A stretch of DNA of 64,000 nucleotides, taken from Chryseobacterium salivictor. Lineage in GTDB: Bacteria; Bacteroidota; Bacteroidia; Flavobacteriales; Weeksellaceae. Made by a program: the position numbers and the translations under genes. The notes below the pieces were generated by a model. It searched no databases. It had not been told where the DNA came from and saw only the letters and a list, made by a program, of their open reading frames with translations. Where the stretch lies: positions 2,790,001-2,854,000 of the forward strand of contig NZ_CP037954.1 of assembly GCF_004359195.1 (NCBI RefSeq), given 5' to 3'. Shown here piece after piece: positions 8,477 to 16,770 of the stretch (position 1 is the first letter of the stretch; every line of letters starts with the position of its first letter).

Positions 8477-9511
8477 CTAAGTCTGAACTTTGTATTGGTC
8501 GATATGCAAAATTTTGTAAACCATCTCTTTCAGCAATTCACCGTCGGTCATATTGATGGCGCCCAGTCCTTTGCTTTTGAGGTCGATTTCGCGTAAAATA
8601 GAAACAGCCCGTGTACAGTTTTTGAGATTATAAAAACGTGCCGCTTCCGCAAAATCTTTCAGAAAATAAGGATTGACGCCCATTACAGAAGCCTGGCTTT
8701 GTGGCGATTCTGCTTTCATGGTGTGAAAAATAATGAGGTTCGAAAAGAAATTATACAGATTTCCCGTGGTCATCACCAGGGAATGCGTCTTTGATTTCCC
8801 CATATAATGCGCGATTTTGAAGGCACCAAATTCGTCTTTTTTTCCCAGCGCTTTGATAAGTTCGAAAACGTTGAAATCTTTGCTGATACCGATATTTGTT
8901 TCAATCGTCTTTTCGTCGAGGATTTCACCTTCTTTCAAAATCATTTTCAGTTTCTGCAGTTCATTGGAAATCCGCGATAAATCGGTACCCAAATATTCGG
9001 CAAGCAAAGTTGGAATATTCGGTTTGGCTTTTAGTCCCGCGGTTTTAAGTTCAGAATCAATCCATTTTGCAATATTGTAATCTTTGACTTTTTCACTAAG
9101 AAACAGCATCTTTTTCTGCGTCAAAGTTTTGACAAATGCTTTCCGTGCATCTACTTTTTTGTATTTATAAGCGATAATTAAAACCGTAGATTCCACGGGG
9201 TTATCGGCGTAAGCCAACAACGCTTTGCTTTCAGCTTCAGTGAGGATAATATCCTGGGCTTCTTTTACGATAATCACTTGCCGGTCGCCCATCATGGGAA
9301 ACTGCCTCGCCAGAGAAAGTACCTCAGCAAACGTGGTGTCTTTTCCGTACACTACAGTTTGGTTAAAGGCTTTTTCATCTTCCGTTAAAACATCGTTTTC
9401 AAATGATTTTAAGGCAACGTCCATAAAATAGGGTTCTTCGCCATGAAAAAAATAAATAGGCAAAAGCTCTTTATTTTTAATATTTTTGAGGATTAAATCT
9501 AATTCTTTCAT
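8477..9511 (-). CDS. holA: DNA polymerase III delta subunit
   Basis: A 344-residue protein matching HolA, the delta subunit of the clamp loader, which opens the beta sliding clamp. The N-terminal AAA-like domain has LLPIYFFHGEEPYFMD in place of a Walker A motif, as is normal for delta, and QFPMMGDRQVIIVKEAQ further on. The C-terminal half (LGKKDEFGAFKIAHYMGKS, then NPYFLKDFAEAARFYN) matches the delta collar domain. Its start codon lies two bases from the start of the divergent nuclease-fold gene, so each promoter must lie inside or very close to the other gene. Confidence 0.93.
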   Translation of the reverse strand: MKELDLILKNIKNKELLPIYFFHGEEPYFMDVALKSFENDVLTEDEKAFNQTVVYGKDTTFAEVLSLARQFPMMGDRQVIIVKEAQDIILTEAESKALLAYADNPVESTVLIIAYKYKKVDARKAFVKTLTQKKMLFLSEKVKDYNIAKWIDSELKTAGLKAKPNIPTLLAEYLGTDLSRISNELQKLKMILKEGEILDEKTIETNIGISKDFNVFELIKALGKKDEFGAFKIAHYMGKSKTHSLVMTTGNLYNFFSNLIIFHTMKAESPQSQASVMGVNPYFLKDFAEAARFYNLKNCTRAVSILREIDLKSKGLGAINMTDGELLKEMVYKILHIDQYKVQT

Positions 9512-9513
9512 AA

Positions 9514-9948
9514 ATGGAACTTCCGAAACTGAATTTTAATGAGGATTTTGACTTTCAAATCAAGAGAGACAAAGATAAGTTTTTTATTTATGATCTGGTA
9601 CGCAAATCCTGGCTTCTGCTCACGCCGGAAGAGTGGGTACGGCAACATTGGGTGCATTATTTTCACCTGACAAAACGCAGAAACTTATCGTCTTTGATTT
9701 TAGAGAAAAAGCTGGTGTTGAATGGAACCACAAAGAGAATAGATCTTTTGGTGACCGAAAAAACGGTCGCTAAAATCCTGGTTGAATGCAAAGCACCCCA
9801 TATTAAACTGACCGAAAAAACCTTCGAACAAACAGCACGATACAATTCCGTTTTAGATGCAGAAGAAATTATTTTGAGCAATGGTTTGCAGCATATTTCC
9901 GCGAAGTTTGTTGATGGAAAATATGAATTCTACAAGGGTGAATTTTAA
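9514..9948 (+). CDS. Type I restriction R-subunit N-terminal-like (HSDR_N) protein
   Basis: A 144-residue protein that looks like a free-standing PD-(D/E)xK nuclease fold of the HSDR_N kind. RIDLLV (Asp77) is followed by KILVECKAP (Glu91 and Lys93), giving the D...ExK active-site arrangement. No helicase, methylase or specificity subunit is present, so it is not part of a restriction system here. Related short proteins are common in Bacteroidetes beside holA, as far as I recall. The substrate and role are unknown. A TATTTTTG element at 9481-9488, inside the first codons of holA, could be its promoter. Confidence 0.8.
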   Translation: MELPKLNFNEDFDFQIKRDKDKFFIYDLVRKSWLLLTPEEWVRQHWVHYFHLTKRRNLSSLILEKKLVLNGTTKRIDLLVTEKTVAKILVECKAPHIKLTEKTFEQTARYNSVLDAEEIILSNGLQHISAKFVDGKYEFYKGEF

Positions 9949-10013
9949 AGCTCATTTCTTTCCGATGCTATTTTCACCATCAATCCTGACTATTGTTATA
10001 ACATAAACATTGT

Positions 10014-10044
10014 TTGCTTTTTGACATTTTGAACCTTAGTTTTG
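10014..10044 (+). promoter_or_regulatory. Promoter abutting the NhaC-type antiporter start
   Basis: TTG (10014-10016), a 20-base spacer and TAGTTTTG (10037-10044) match the Bacteroidetes promoter. The ATG is at 10049, so transcription would start at or within a base or two of the start codon. Confidence 0.6.
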
Positions 10045-10048
10045 CACC

Positions 10049-11359
10049 ATGACAAAAACAAACGGCACTTTTCTCTCTATTTTACCCTTGCTCCTCTTTG
10101 TAGGAATTTTTTTAGGATTCGGAATTTACAATCAGGATTTTTATGCTTTGCCCTCTCCCATCGCTGCTTTGATCGGAATTGTTTCCGCCTTTGTTTTGCT
10201 GAAAGGAAAAGTGAATGAAAAAATCGATACTTTTTTGAAAGGTTGTGGCGATGGTAAAATTCTGACCATGTGTATTATTTACCTTCTGGCAGGCGCTTTT
10301 GCAACGGTTTCGAAAGCCACGGGAAGCGTTGATACCATTGTGAACTTAGGTTTGAATTATATTTCGGCGGCGTATTTTCCGGTGGGGATTTTTGTGATAG
10401 CCTCATTTCTGTCTTTTGCGTCAGGGACGTCGGTGGGTTCCATCGTAACTTTGGGCCCGATTGTTATTGACCTGGCAGAAAAAAGCGGTTCTCCCTTAGG
10501 ATTAATTGGTGCCGCTTTGCTTTCGGGAGCCATATTTGGCGATAATCTTTCGGTGATTTCAGACACGACGATTGCTGCGACACAGAGCTTGGGCTGCGAA
10601 ATGAAAGATAAATTCCGGGTCAATTTCAAACTCGCTTTACCTGCGGCAATACTAGCCATTATTATTTTAATTATTATCGGATTTAATCAGGAAGCGACCT
10701 CTGTTGTAATGGAACAAAAGGATTTTAATTTTATGCTGATCCTTCCCTATTTGCTCGTTATCACACTTTCTATTATTGGGATTAATGTCTTTGTCGTGCT
10801 CTTTTCAGGATTGCTTTTTGCGGGCGTTTTAGGAATGGGTTACGGAACTTTTGGCCTGATGGATTTTGCCAAAAGCAGTTATGAAGGTTTTACCAGCATG
10901 ACCGAAATCTTTCTGCTTTCGCTTCTTACCGGCGGTTTAGCAGCTTTGGTAGAACGGGCGGGCGGAATTAATTTTCTTTTAAGAAACATTAATAAAATCA
11001 TCAATTCCAAAAAAACGGCTTTATTAGGAATTGGCGGATTGGTAACGGTGGCGAATTTCTGTGTCGCCAATAATACGATCGCCATTCTAATCTCCGGCAA
11101 AGTCTCCAAAGAAATTACCGAAAAATACGGGCTGAAACCTCAGGAAAGTGCTTCCGTTCTCGATATATTTGCATGTTATGTTCAGGGAATTATCCCGTAT
11201 GGCGCGCAGATCTTGATTCTGATTTCTCTCAGCGGTTTCAAAATGAGTTATACCGATTTGGTTTTAAATTCTTTTTATCTGCATCTATTACTGGCAATTA
11301 CTTTGATCTCGATATTAGTCAGAAAAAAAACTTCTGCCGTAACACCAATGACAACTTAA
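10049..11359 (+). CDS. NhaC-family Na+/H+ antiporter
   Basis: A 436-residue inner-membrane protein with about 11-12 helices. The motif FLSFASGTSVGSIVTLGPI and the signature SGAIFGDNLSVISDTTIAA are those of the NhaC family, which exchanges sodium for protons; an organic-acid antiporter cannot be ruled out. A second half-repeat with NFCVANNTIAILISGK follows, as expected of the inverted-repeat architecture. The HAD phosphatase gene starts 8 bases after its stop, so the two are probably co-transcribed, although no functional link is known. Confidence 0.88.
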   Translation: MTKTNGTFLSILPLLLFVGIFLGFGIYNQDFYALPSPIAALIGIVSAFVLLKGKVNEKIDTFLKGCGDGKILTMCIIYLLAGAFATVSKATGSVDTIVNLGLNYISAAYFPVGIFVIASFLSFASGTSVGSIVTLGPIVIDLAEKSGSPLGLIGAALLSGAIFGDNLSVISDTTIAATQSLGCEMKDKFRVNFKLALPAAILAIIILIIIGFNQEATSVVMEQKDFNFMLILPYLLVITLSIIGINVFVVLFSGLLFAGVLGMGYGTFGLMDFAKSSYEGFTSMTEIFLLSLLTGGLAALVERAGGINFLLRNINKIINSKKTALLGIGGLVTVANFCVANNTIAILISGKVSKEITEKYGLKPQESASVLDIFACYVQGIIPYGAQILILISLSGFKMSYTDLVLNSFYLHLLLAITLISILVRKKTSAVTPMTT

Positions 11360-11367
11360 ATTAAAAT

Positions 11368-11979
11368 ATGGCAATTAAAAATATTATTTTCGATTTCGGC
11401 GGCGTGGTGATGGATTGGAATCCGCGCTATTTTTTCAAAGATCATTTTAAGGATGATGAAAAGATGGAACATTTCCTCAAAAATATCGCAACCGATGAAT
11501 GGAATGCAGAACAGGACCGCGGACGGACTTTAGCCGAAGGAACGGAAATCCAGGTGGCCAAACATCCGGAATGGGAAAAAGAAATCCGGGCTTATTACGA
11601 CAACTGGACGACCATGTTGAAGTCAGAAATCCCACATAACGTCGCTGTTTTACGAAAACTGGAACATTCTAAATATCATCTTTTTGGCTTGACCAACTGG
11701 TCGGCAGAAACCTTTCCTTACGCATTGGAAAATTATGATTTCTTTAAGATCTTTCAGAACAAAATCGTAGTTTCCGGAACGGAAAAACTCATTAAACCAG
11801 ATCCAACTATTTGGGAAGTTTTACTGGAACGGTATAAAATCAAAGCTGAAGAATCAGTCTTTATTGATGATAATGCCAAGAATATTGAATTGGCGAAAAG
11901 TCTGGGATTTATCTGCATTCATATCAAAAATGATACAGATTTAGAAAAGGAATTAAGAGATTTGGGAGTGGCGTTTTAG
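11368..11979 (+). CDS. HAD-superfamily (class IA) phosphatase
   Basis: A 203-residue hydrolase with the four HAD motifs in order: FDFGGVVMDW (nucleophile Asp9), LTNWS (Thr/Ser motif II, near residue 110), the Lys of LIKPDP (near 148) and FIDDNAKN (motif IV, near 171). The helical cap lies between motifs I and II. The pattern is that of the YihX/haloacid-dehalogenase-like subgroup, which dephosphorylates sugar phosphates. The substrate cannot be read from sequence. It is likely co-transcribed with the antiporter 8 bases upstream. Confidence 0.9.
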   Translation: MAIKNIIFDFGGVVMDWNPRYFFKDHFKDDEKMEHFLKNIATDEWNAEQDRGRTLAEGTEIQVAKHPEWEKEIRAYYDNWTTMLKSEIPHNVAVLRKLEHSKYHLFGLTNWSAETFPYALENYDFFKIFQNKIVVSGTEKLIKPDPTIWEVLLERYKIKAEESVFIDDNAKNIELAKSLGFICIHIKNDTDLEKELRDLGVAF

Positions 11980-12008
11980 TTTCAACTCACCCCTTATAAC
12001 GAAAATAA

Positions 12009-12047
12009 GAAGTGACGAAACTTTATAAATTAGAGTTTCTTCACTTC
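12009..12047. terminator. Bidirectional terminator between HAD and cupin genes
   Basis: GAAGTGA-C-GAAACT (12009-12022) pairs with AGTTTC-T-TCACTTC (12034-12047). It lies between two convergent genes and can serve both. Confidence 0.7.
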
Positions 12048-12072
12048 TTTCTCATTATTAAAACTACGATTA

Positions 12073-12432
12073 TTATTCTTCCCGATTCACCAAATCCATC
12101 GAAAATGCAGGCATGCAGATGGCCAGATAATCACAGGGGTTTTCAAACGGATTGCTGTACCGAACGCGCGCGCCTTTTTCAATCAGAATGCTTTGTCCGG
12201 TTTCTAAAACGACGGTTTCACCATCGATTACAAACTGCTTTTTCCCTTTAATGATATAGGTAAATTCATCGAATTCGGGGGTTTGAAAAGGTTCGCTCCA
12301 GTTGGGCGGTGCCACCATGTGAGCTATGGAAATATCAGAATTCCCGGTGGAATTTCCCCAGATTTCTTCAATGAGTTTTCCGTCTGTTGTTGGAACAACG
12401 AAAGGTGATTTTTGAATTTTATATTTTGACAT
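12073..12432 (-). CDS. Cupin-domain protein
   Basis: A 119-residue single-domain cupin. The beta-barrel core shows EFDEFTYIIKGKKQFVIDGE and the second motif GQSILIEKGARVRYSNP. The usual metal-binding His-x-His of motif 1 is not seen; acidic residues (EFDEF) occupy its place, so metal binding is uncertain. Similar small cupins are often annotated as sugar- or ethanolamine-binding cupins without known function. It is monocistronic and convergent to the HAD gene. Confidence 0.75.
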   Translation of the reverse strand: MSKYKIQKSPFVVPTTDGKLIEEIWGNSTGNSDISIAHMVAPPNWSEPFQTPEFDEFTYIIKGKKQFVIDGETVVLETGQSILIEKGARVRYSNPFENPCDYLAICMPAFSMDLVNREE

Positions 12433-12583
12433 AAAGAAGTTTTAATAGTGATTCAAAATTACGAATTAATCTTTTCCTTTCCGAAATCCAAAACTGAAAA
12501 TAAAAATGATTCAGAAAGTCTATGAGGAATTCAGATGAACATTCGGTTCATTATATGTAAATTTATCCTTAATAAAATTTAAA

Positions 12584-13330
12584 ATGATGATACGATCCTT
12601 ATTATTAACAGCAACAATTATGGTTTCAAGCAGTTTATTCAGTCAAAAAATGAACACCGTTTCTTATCAGGACGGAACTCAAAAACTCAGCGGTTTGGTT
12701 ACCTCAAATGCAGGAAAAAAACTGCCCGGAGTTTTGATTTTACCGGCGTGGAAAGGTATTGATGATGAAGCGAAAGCCGCTGCATCCGATTTGGAAAAAC
12801 AGGGTTATATTGCCTTCATTGCAGATATCTATGGCGAAGGAAACCATCCGAAAGACAATGCGGACGCCGCAAAAATTGCGGGTTCCTACAAGCAGAATTA
12901 TGAAGCGTACCAGAAAAGAATTGCTCTGGCCTTAGACCAATTGAAAAAAAACGGAGCGATTCCTGAAAAAATCGCGGTGATCGGCTACTGTTTTGGCGGA
13001 ACAGGCGCTTTGGAAGCAGCGCGCGGAAATCTTCCCGTTGCAGGGGTTGTTTCTATTCATGGCGGTTTAGGAAAGGACCAGGCCCGAAAAAACGGACCGA
13101 TTGCTGCCAAGGTGTTAGTTGAAAATCCGGCTGACGACCAAAGTGTAACTCCGGAAGCTTATAACAGTTTGATCAAAGAAATTAAGGAAGGAAAAGCCGA
13201 TTGGCAAATCATCACTTACGCCAATTCTAAACATACTTTTACGAATCCGGAATCGCCGGATTACAATCCGGTGATGGCGAAAAGAGCGTGGAATCATACT
13301 TTGATGTTTTTGAAAGAGATTTTAAAATAA
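12584..13330 (+). CDS. Secreted dienelactone-hydrolase-family protein
   Basis: A 248-residue alpha/beta hydrolase with an N-terminal signal peptide (about 1-21, ending SLFSQ), so it is likely periplasmic. The nucleophile elbow GYCFGG holds Cys136, as in dienelactone hydrolases, the acid is Asp184 or Asp185 in NPADDQSV, and the base is His217 in NSKHTF. Classical enzymes open dienelactones in chloroaromatic breakdown, but secreted homologues are widespread without that pathway, and no such pathway is present here. The ATGATG start leaves one codon of doubt. Confidence 0.88.
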   Translation: MMIRSLLLTATIMVSSSLFSQKMNTVSYQDGTQKLSGLVTSNAGKKLPGVLILPAWKGIDDEAKAAASDLEKQGYIAFIADIYGEGNHPKDNADAAKIAGSYKQNYEAYQKRIALALDQLKKNGAIPEKIAVIGYCFGGTGALEAARGNLPVAGVVSIHGGLGKDQARKNGPIAAKVLVENPADDQSVTPEAYNSLIKEIKEGKADWQIITYANSKHTFTNPESPDYNPVMAKRAWNHTLMFLKEILK

Positions 13331-13394
13331 GGAAAACGCTTAGCTTTATTTTTTTAACTTCAAAAATTTTCATTCTTCTTTTATTTAATAACTT

Positions 13395-13432
13395 AAAAAA
13401 AATCCTTTTCAAAAAATTATTGAAAAGGATTT
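13395..13432 (-). terminator. Terminator of scoB
   Basis: AAATCCTTTTCAA (13400-13412) pairs with TTGAAAAGGATTT (13420-13432); on the minus strand a T run follows. It lies between convergent genes and may serve both. Confidence 0.75.
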
Positions 13433-13453
13433 AATATAAAGATTTGATTTGGT

Positions 13454-14107
13454 CTAAAACTGCATTTCAGGAATTTCTCCGTCGATGATTAAATCGGCCT
13501 CCGTAGATTTTATAATTTGTTCCACAGAAACGCCGGGTGCTCTTTCTAAAAGTTTGAAACCATTTGGTGTAACTTCTAAAACAGCCATTTCCGTCACTAC
13601 TTTTTTCACGCAGCCTACTCCGGTTAAAGGTAATGTGCATTTTTTAAGGATTTTACTTTCGCCTGCTTTATTCACATGCATCATGGCAACAATAATATTT
13701 TCGGCAGAAGCCACAAGATCCATCGCGCCACCCATTCCTTTCACCATTTTTCCGGGAATTTTCCAGTTGGCGATATCGCCGTTTTCGGAAACTTCCATAG
13801 CGCCGAGAATGGTTAAATCTACTTTTTTGCTTCTGATCATGCCGAAACTGAACGCCGAATCAAAGAATGATGCGCCGGGAAGTGTGGTGATGGTCTGCTT
13901 TCCGGCATTGATTAAATCCGGATCTTCTTCACCTTCGAAGGGAAACGGTCCCATTCCGAGGACCCCGTTTTCACTTTGAAATTCTACCGAAAGATCGTGA
14001 GAAACGAAGTTCGCAACCAAAGTCGGAATTCCTATTCCGAGATTCACGTAATAACGGTCTTTCACTTCTTTGGAAATTCTTTGGGCGATTTGTTCTTTTG
14101 TAAGCAT
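13454..14107 (-). CDS. scoB: 3-oxoacid CoA-transferase subunit B
   Basis: The 217-residue beta subunit of a class I CoA-transferase, which moves CoA between succinyl-CoA and acetoacetate in ketone-body or branched-chain catabolism. The catalytic glutamate is Glu46 in SENGVLG; NLGIGIPTLV and GMGGAMDLVA are further family motifs. The length fits a separate B subunit. Its partner subunit A is normally adjacent in one operon, but here it lies 2.7 kb away (16832-17533) in the same orientation, with an ABC exporter and a toxin-antitoxin module between. Confidence 0.92.
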   Translation of the reverse strand: MLTKEQIAQRISKEVKDRYYVNLGIGIPTLVANFVSHDLSVEFQSENGVLGMGPFPFEGEEDPDLINAGKQTITTLPGASFFDSAFSFGMIRSKKVDLTILGAMEVSENGDIANWKIPGKMVKGMGGAMDLVASAENIIVAMMHVNKAGESKILKKCTLPLTGVGCVKKVVTEMAVLEVTPNGFKLLERAPGVSVEQIIKSTEADLIIDGEIPEMQF

Positions 14108-14205
14108 GATAAAAACTTTGACTGCAATTTAAATAAATTTCATTTCATATAAAAATGAGATTGATCCAATCGATGAGATTTCGCAAACAATCAGAATTAT
14201 ATCAG

Positions 14206-14213
14206 TAGTTTTG
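14206..14213 (+). promoter_or_regulatory. -7 element of the ABC exporter gene
   Basis: TAGTTTTG matches TAnnTTTG and lies 20 bases before the ATG. No clear TTG -33 element precedes it. Confidence 0.5.
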
Positions 14214-14233
14214 CACCTTATTATTTTACAAAA

Positions 14234-16033
14234 ATGAAAACGCTTTTACATTATTTAAAACCTCATAAATGGTTGTTGATTATATCTTTATTTTTGGCCA
14301 CCATCAATCAGGTATTCTCCCTGTTTGGTCCTGCGATTACGGGAAATATCCTCGATCAGCTCGTCACGCATCCGAACTTTTTTGACAAAGAAAAACTGTT
14401 GCCCAGAAATTTAGATGAATATTTTTATGGATCTGATCTTTATCACGGGGTCTTCTATTTTCTCGGACTTTTGATCGGAACGGCGATGGTAAGCCGAATT
14501 GCCAAAGCTTTTCAGGATTATGTCGTCAACGTGATTACCCAAAAATTCGGAGCCAATATTTTCACCGATGGATTACAGCATTCCATGGCACTTCCCTACC
14601 AGGAATTTGAAGACCAGAGAAGTGGTGAAACGCTTTCTATTTTAACGAAAGTTCGGGAAGATTCAGTGAAGTTTATAACGAATTTCATCAATATCTTTTT
14701 CGGGATTCTGGTGAGTATTATTTTCGTTTCTGTTTATGCGATCCGCCTTCACTGGTCCATTATGCCGGTATATGTGGTGGGAATTCTAATTATCTCTTTC
14801 ATCACCAATTTACTCAGCAAAAGAATTAAAAATATTCAGAAAACAATCGTTGCCGAAACCAACAGTTTAGCCGGAAGCACAACGGAAAGTCTGCGAAATA
14901 TCGAAATCGTAAAAAGCTTGGGCTTAACGAAACAGGAAGTGAAACGCCTGAACAGCAATACCTACAAAATTTTAGGATTGGAATTACGAAAAGTAAAAAG
15001 CATCCGTTCTTTAAGTTTTATTCAGGGAACGATGGTGAATTTTCTGCAACAGATGATTACGTTCACGTTGCTGTTTCTGATCTTTAAAAACATCGTAACG
15101 CCGGGACAATATTTATCCTTAATGTTTTACGGATTCTTTATTTTCGGACCGATGCAGGAAATCGGGAATATTATTATCTCTTATCGCGAAGCACAGGCTT
15201 CACTAAATAATTTCGATATGCTGATGAAAAAACCGGCAGAACAGAAACCGCAAACACCGAAAAAAATCGGTGCGATTGAAAAACTGGCTTTCAATCATGT
15301 CTCTTTTCAGCACCGCTCTGCTTCCTATAAAGCTTTGAATAACATTTCTTTTGAAGTGAAAAACGGTGAAACGATCGCATTTGTTGGTCCAAGTGGTTCG
15401 GGAAAAAGTACGTTGGTGAAATTGCTGGTCGGATTGTACCGCCCTAAAGAAGGAACTATTTTCTATAATAATATCAACGGGAATGAATTTGATTTCGATG
15501 AACTGAGAAATCAGATCGGTTTTGTCACGCAGGATACCCAGCTTTTTGCCGGAAGCATCAAAGAAAATCTCCTGTTTGTAAATCCGGATGCGACGGAAAA
15601 AGACTTAGAAATGGCTTTGAAAAAATCCAGCTGTACCGCCTTAATCCAAAGAGCCGAAAAAGGAATAGAAACCATCATCGGCGAAGGGGGTTTTAAATTA
15701 AGTGGCGGCGAAAAACAGAGAATTGCCATCGCACGCGCTTTACTCAGAAAACCGCATTTGCTGATTTTCGATGAAGCGACATCGGCTTTAGACAGCATTA
15801 CAGAAGAAGAAATCACTTCTACGATTATCGATGTTTCGAAAGAAAAAGAGCAGATCACGGTTCTCATCGCGCACCGGTTAAGCACCATTATGCACGCCGA
15901 CCGGATTTATGTTTTGGAAAAAGGACAGGTTATCGAGACCGGTTCTCATGAAGATCTACTGATTGAAAAAGGGTTGTATTATGCGATGTGGAGACAACAG
16001 ATTGGGGAAAGGAAAGTTGTGGAGAGTGTTTAA
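14234..16033 (+). CDS. ABC transporter, fused permease and ATPase (MsbA-like)
   Basis: A 599-residue half-transporter. Six membrane helices fill the N-terminal half (about 13-310). The ATPase domain has Walker A GPSGSGKS (385-392), the Q-loop VTQDTQLF, signature LSGGE (489-493), Walker B LLIFDE (509-514) and the switch His547 in IAHRLST. It would act as a homodimeric exporter of lipid, peptide or drug. It is transcribed opposite to the flanking CoA-transferase genes. A diverged second copy of its last 30 codons lies at 16614-16703, beyond the toxin-antitoxin module that follows. Confidence 0.93.
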   Translation: MKTLLHYLKPHKWLLIISLFLATINQVFSLFGPAITGNILDQLVTHPNFFDKEKLLPRNLDEYFYGSDLYHGVFYFLGLLIGTAMVSRIAKAFQDYVVNVITQKFGANIFTDGLQHSMALPYQEFEDQRSGETLSILTKVREDSVKFITNFINIFFGILVSIIFVSVYAIRLHWSIMPVYVVGILIISFITNLLSKRIKNIQKTIVAETNSLAGSTTESLRNIEIVKSLGLTKQEVKRLNSNTYKILGLELRKVKSIRSLSFIQGTMVNFLQQMITFTLLFLIFKNIVTPGQYLSLMFYGFFIFGPMQEIGNIIISYREAQASLNNFDMLMKKPAEQKPQTPKKIGAIEKLAFNHVSFQHRSASYKALNNISFEVKNGETIAFVGPSGSGKSTLVKLLVGLYRPKEGTIFYNNINGNEFDFDELRNQIGFVTQDTQLFAGSIKENLLFVNPDATEKDLEMALKKSSCTALIQRAEKGIETIIGEGGFKLSGGEKQRIAIARALLRKPHLLIFDEATSALDSITEEEITSTIIDVSKEKEQITVLIAHRLSTIMHADRIYVLEKGQVIETGSHEDLLIEKGLYYAMWRQQIGERKVVESV

Positions 16034-16092
16034 AAATTTTGTAATTTTAAATAAAGAAATCAAAATTATATAACCTTGTAAAAAATAGGATT

Positions 16093-16269
16093 ATGGACAA
16101 CATTTTAATCACCCCTAAAAACGAAAAGCAATTGAATTTGCTCAAATTATTGCTTGAAGAAATGAAAATTCAGTTTAGATACGAAAAAAATTAAATTGAA
16201 TCTATAAATCCTGAGCTCGAAAAAAAAATAAACGAAGCTCGACAAGAAAAAAAGAAGGAAAACTATTAA
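16093..16269 (+). pseudogene. Antitoxin gene with an in-frame stop codon
   Basis: The frame starts at ATG 16093 and reads MDNILITPKNEKQLNLLKLL onward for 33 residues, then meets TAA (16192-16194). It continues in the same frame for 24 more sensible, charged codons (IESINPELEKKINEARQEKK...) to a TAA at 16267-16269. Together they resemble the short acidic-basic antitoxins that precede Txe/YoeB-type toxins in Bacteroidetes. The toxin starts 19 bases later. The stop removes the C-terminal part, which usually wraps the toxin. Alternatives are a truncated but functional antitoxin, stop readthrough, or a sequencing error. Confidence 0.65.
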
Positions 16270-16288
16270 CCATTAATCCCAAAAAAAT

Positions 16289-16570
16289 ATGGGAAAGTAT
16301 ATAGTTCAACTTTCAAAAAGAGCTTTGAAGGATTTGAAAGCCATTAAAAAATCGGGCAGAAAATTGGATATGGAAAAGGTGCAAACTTTTCTCATTGAAT
16401 CAGAAGAGCATCCACGAACCGGCGCAGGTTCGCCAGAACAACTAAAGTACCATGACGGCGAAGTTTGGAGCAGAGAAGTTAATAAAAAAGTTCGCTTTGT
16501 GTATGAAATTTTTGAGGAAGAAGTTTCTGTTACGCTTATACAATCTTTGGGGCATCACAACGATAAGTAA
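16289..16570 (+). CDS. Txe/YoeB-family toxin
   Basis: A 93-residue RelE-fold protein. Members of the Txe/YoeB family cut mRNA in the ribosome A-site. Family features are the helical N-terminus (LSKRALKDLKAIKKSGRK), HPRTGAGSPEQLKYHDGEVW, the basic strand SREVNKKVRFVYEIFE, and the C-terminal GHHNDK. Here His-His stands where YoeB has a catalytic His-Tyr, so activity is probable but not certain. The frame is complete, although the antitoxin gene just upstream carries a stop. The module lies between the ABC exporter and a duplicated fragment of that gene's end, which suggests acquisition as a unit. Confidence 0.85.
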   Translation: MGKYIVQLSKRALKDLKAIKKSGRKLDMEKVQTFLIESEEHPRTGAGSPEQLKYHDGEVWSREVNKKVRFVYEIFEEEVSVTLIQSLGHHNDK

Positions 16571-16613
16571 AGTTTTCTGATTAAAAACCTCCACTCCTTA
16601 ACTTTAGAAAAAT

Positions 16614-16703
16614 GATTCTCACGAAAATTTGTTGGTCGAAAAAAGTTTGTCTTACGCGATGGGGAGACAGCAGATTGGGGAAAGGAAAGTGATTTTAAAC
16701 TAG
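16614..16703 (+). pseudogene. Duplicated 3' end of the ABC exporter gene
   Basis: The frame SHENLLVEKSLSYAMGRQQI followed by GERKVILN and a TAG aligns with the exporter's C-terminus SHEDLLIEKGLYYAMWRQQI GERKVVESV, about 20 of 28 residues identical. At DNA level 16656-16690 matches 15983-16017 at 33 of 35 bases. There is no start codon or remainder of the gene. It marks the far side of the toxin-antitoxin insertion. Confidence 0.85.
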
Positions 16704-16770
16704 ATATTAAAAATACCGACTCCAATTCACTTTTTCACAAAAAAGATAGACTAGAGCCTATTCTTATAAA

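Noticed and set aside
9514-9948. Type I restriction-modification system
   Set aside because: Only an HSDR_N-like fold of 144 residues is present, with no helicase, methylase or specificity gene.
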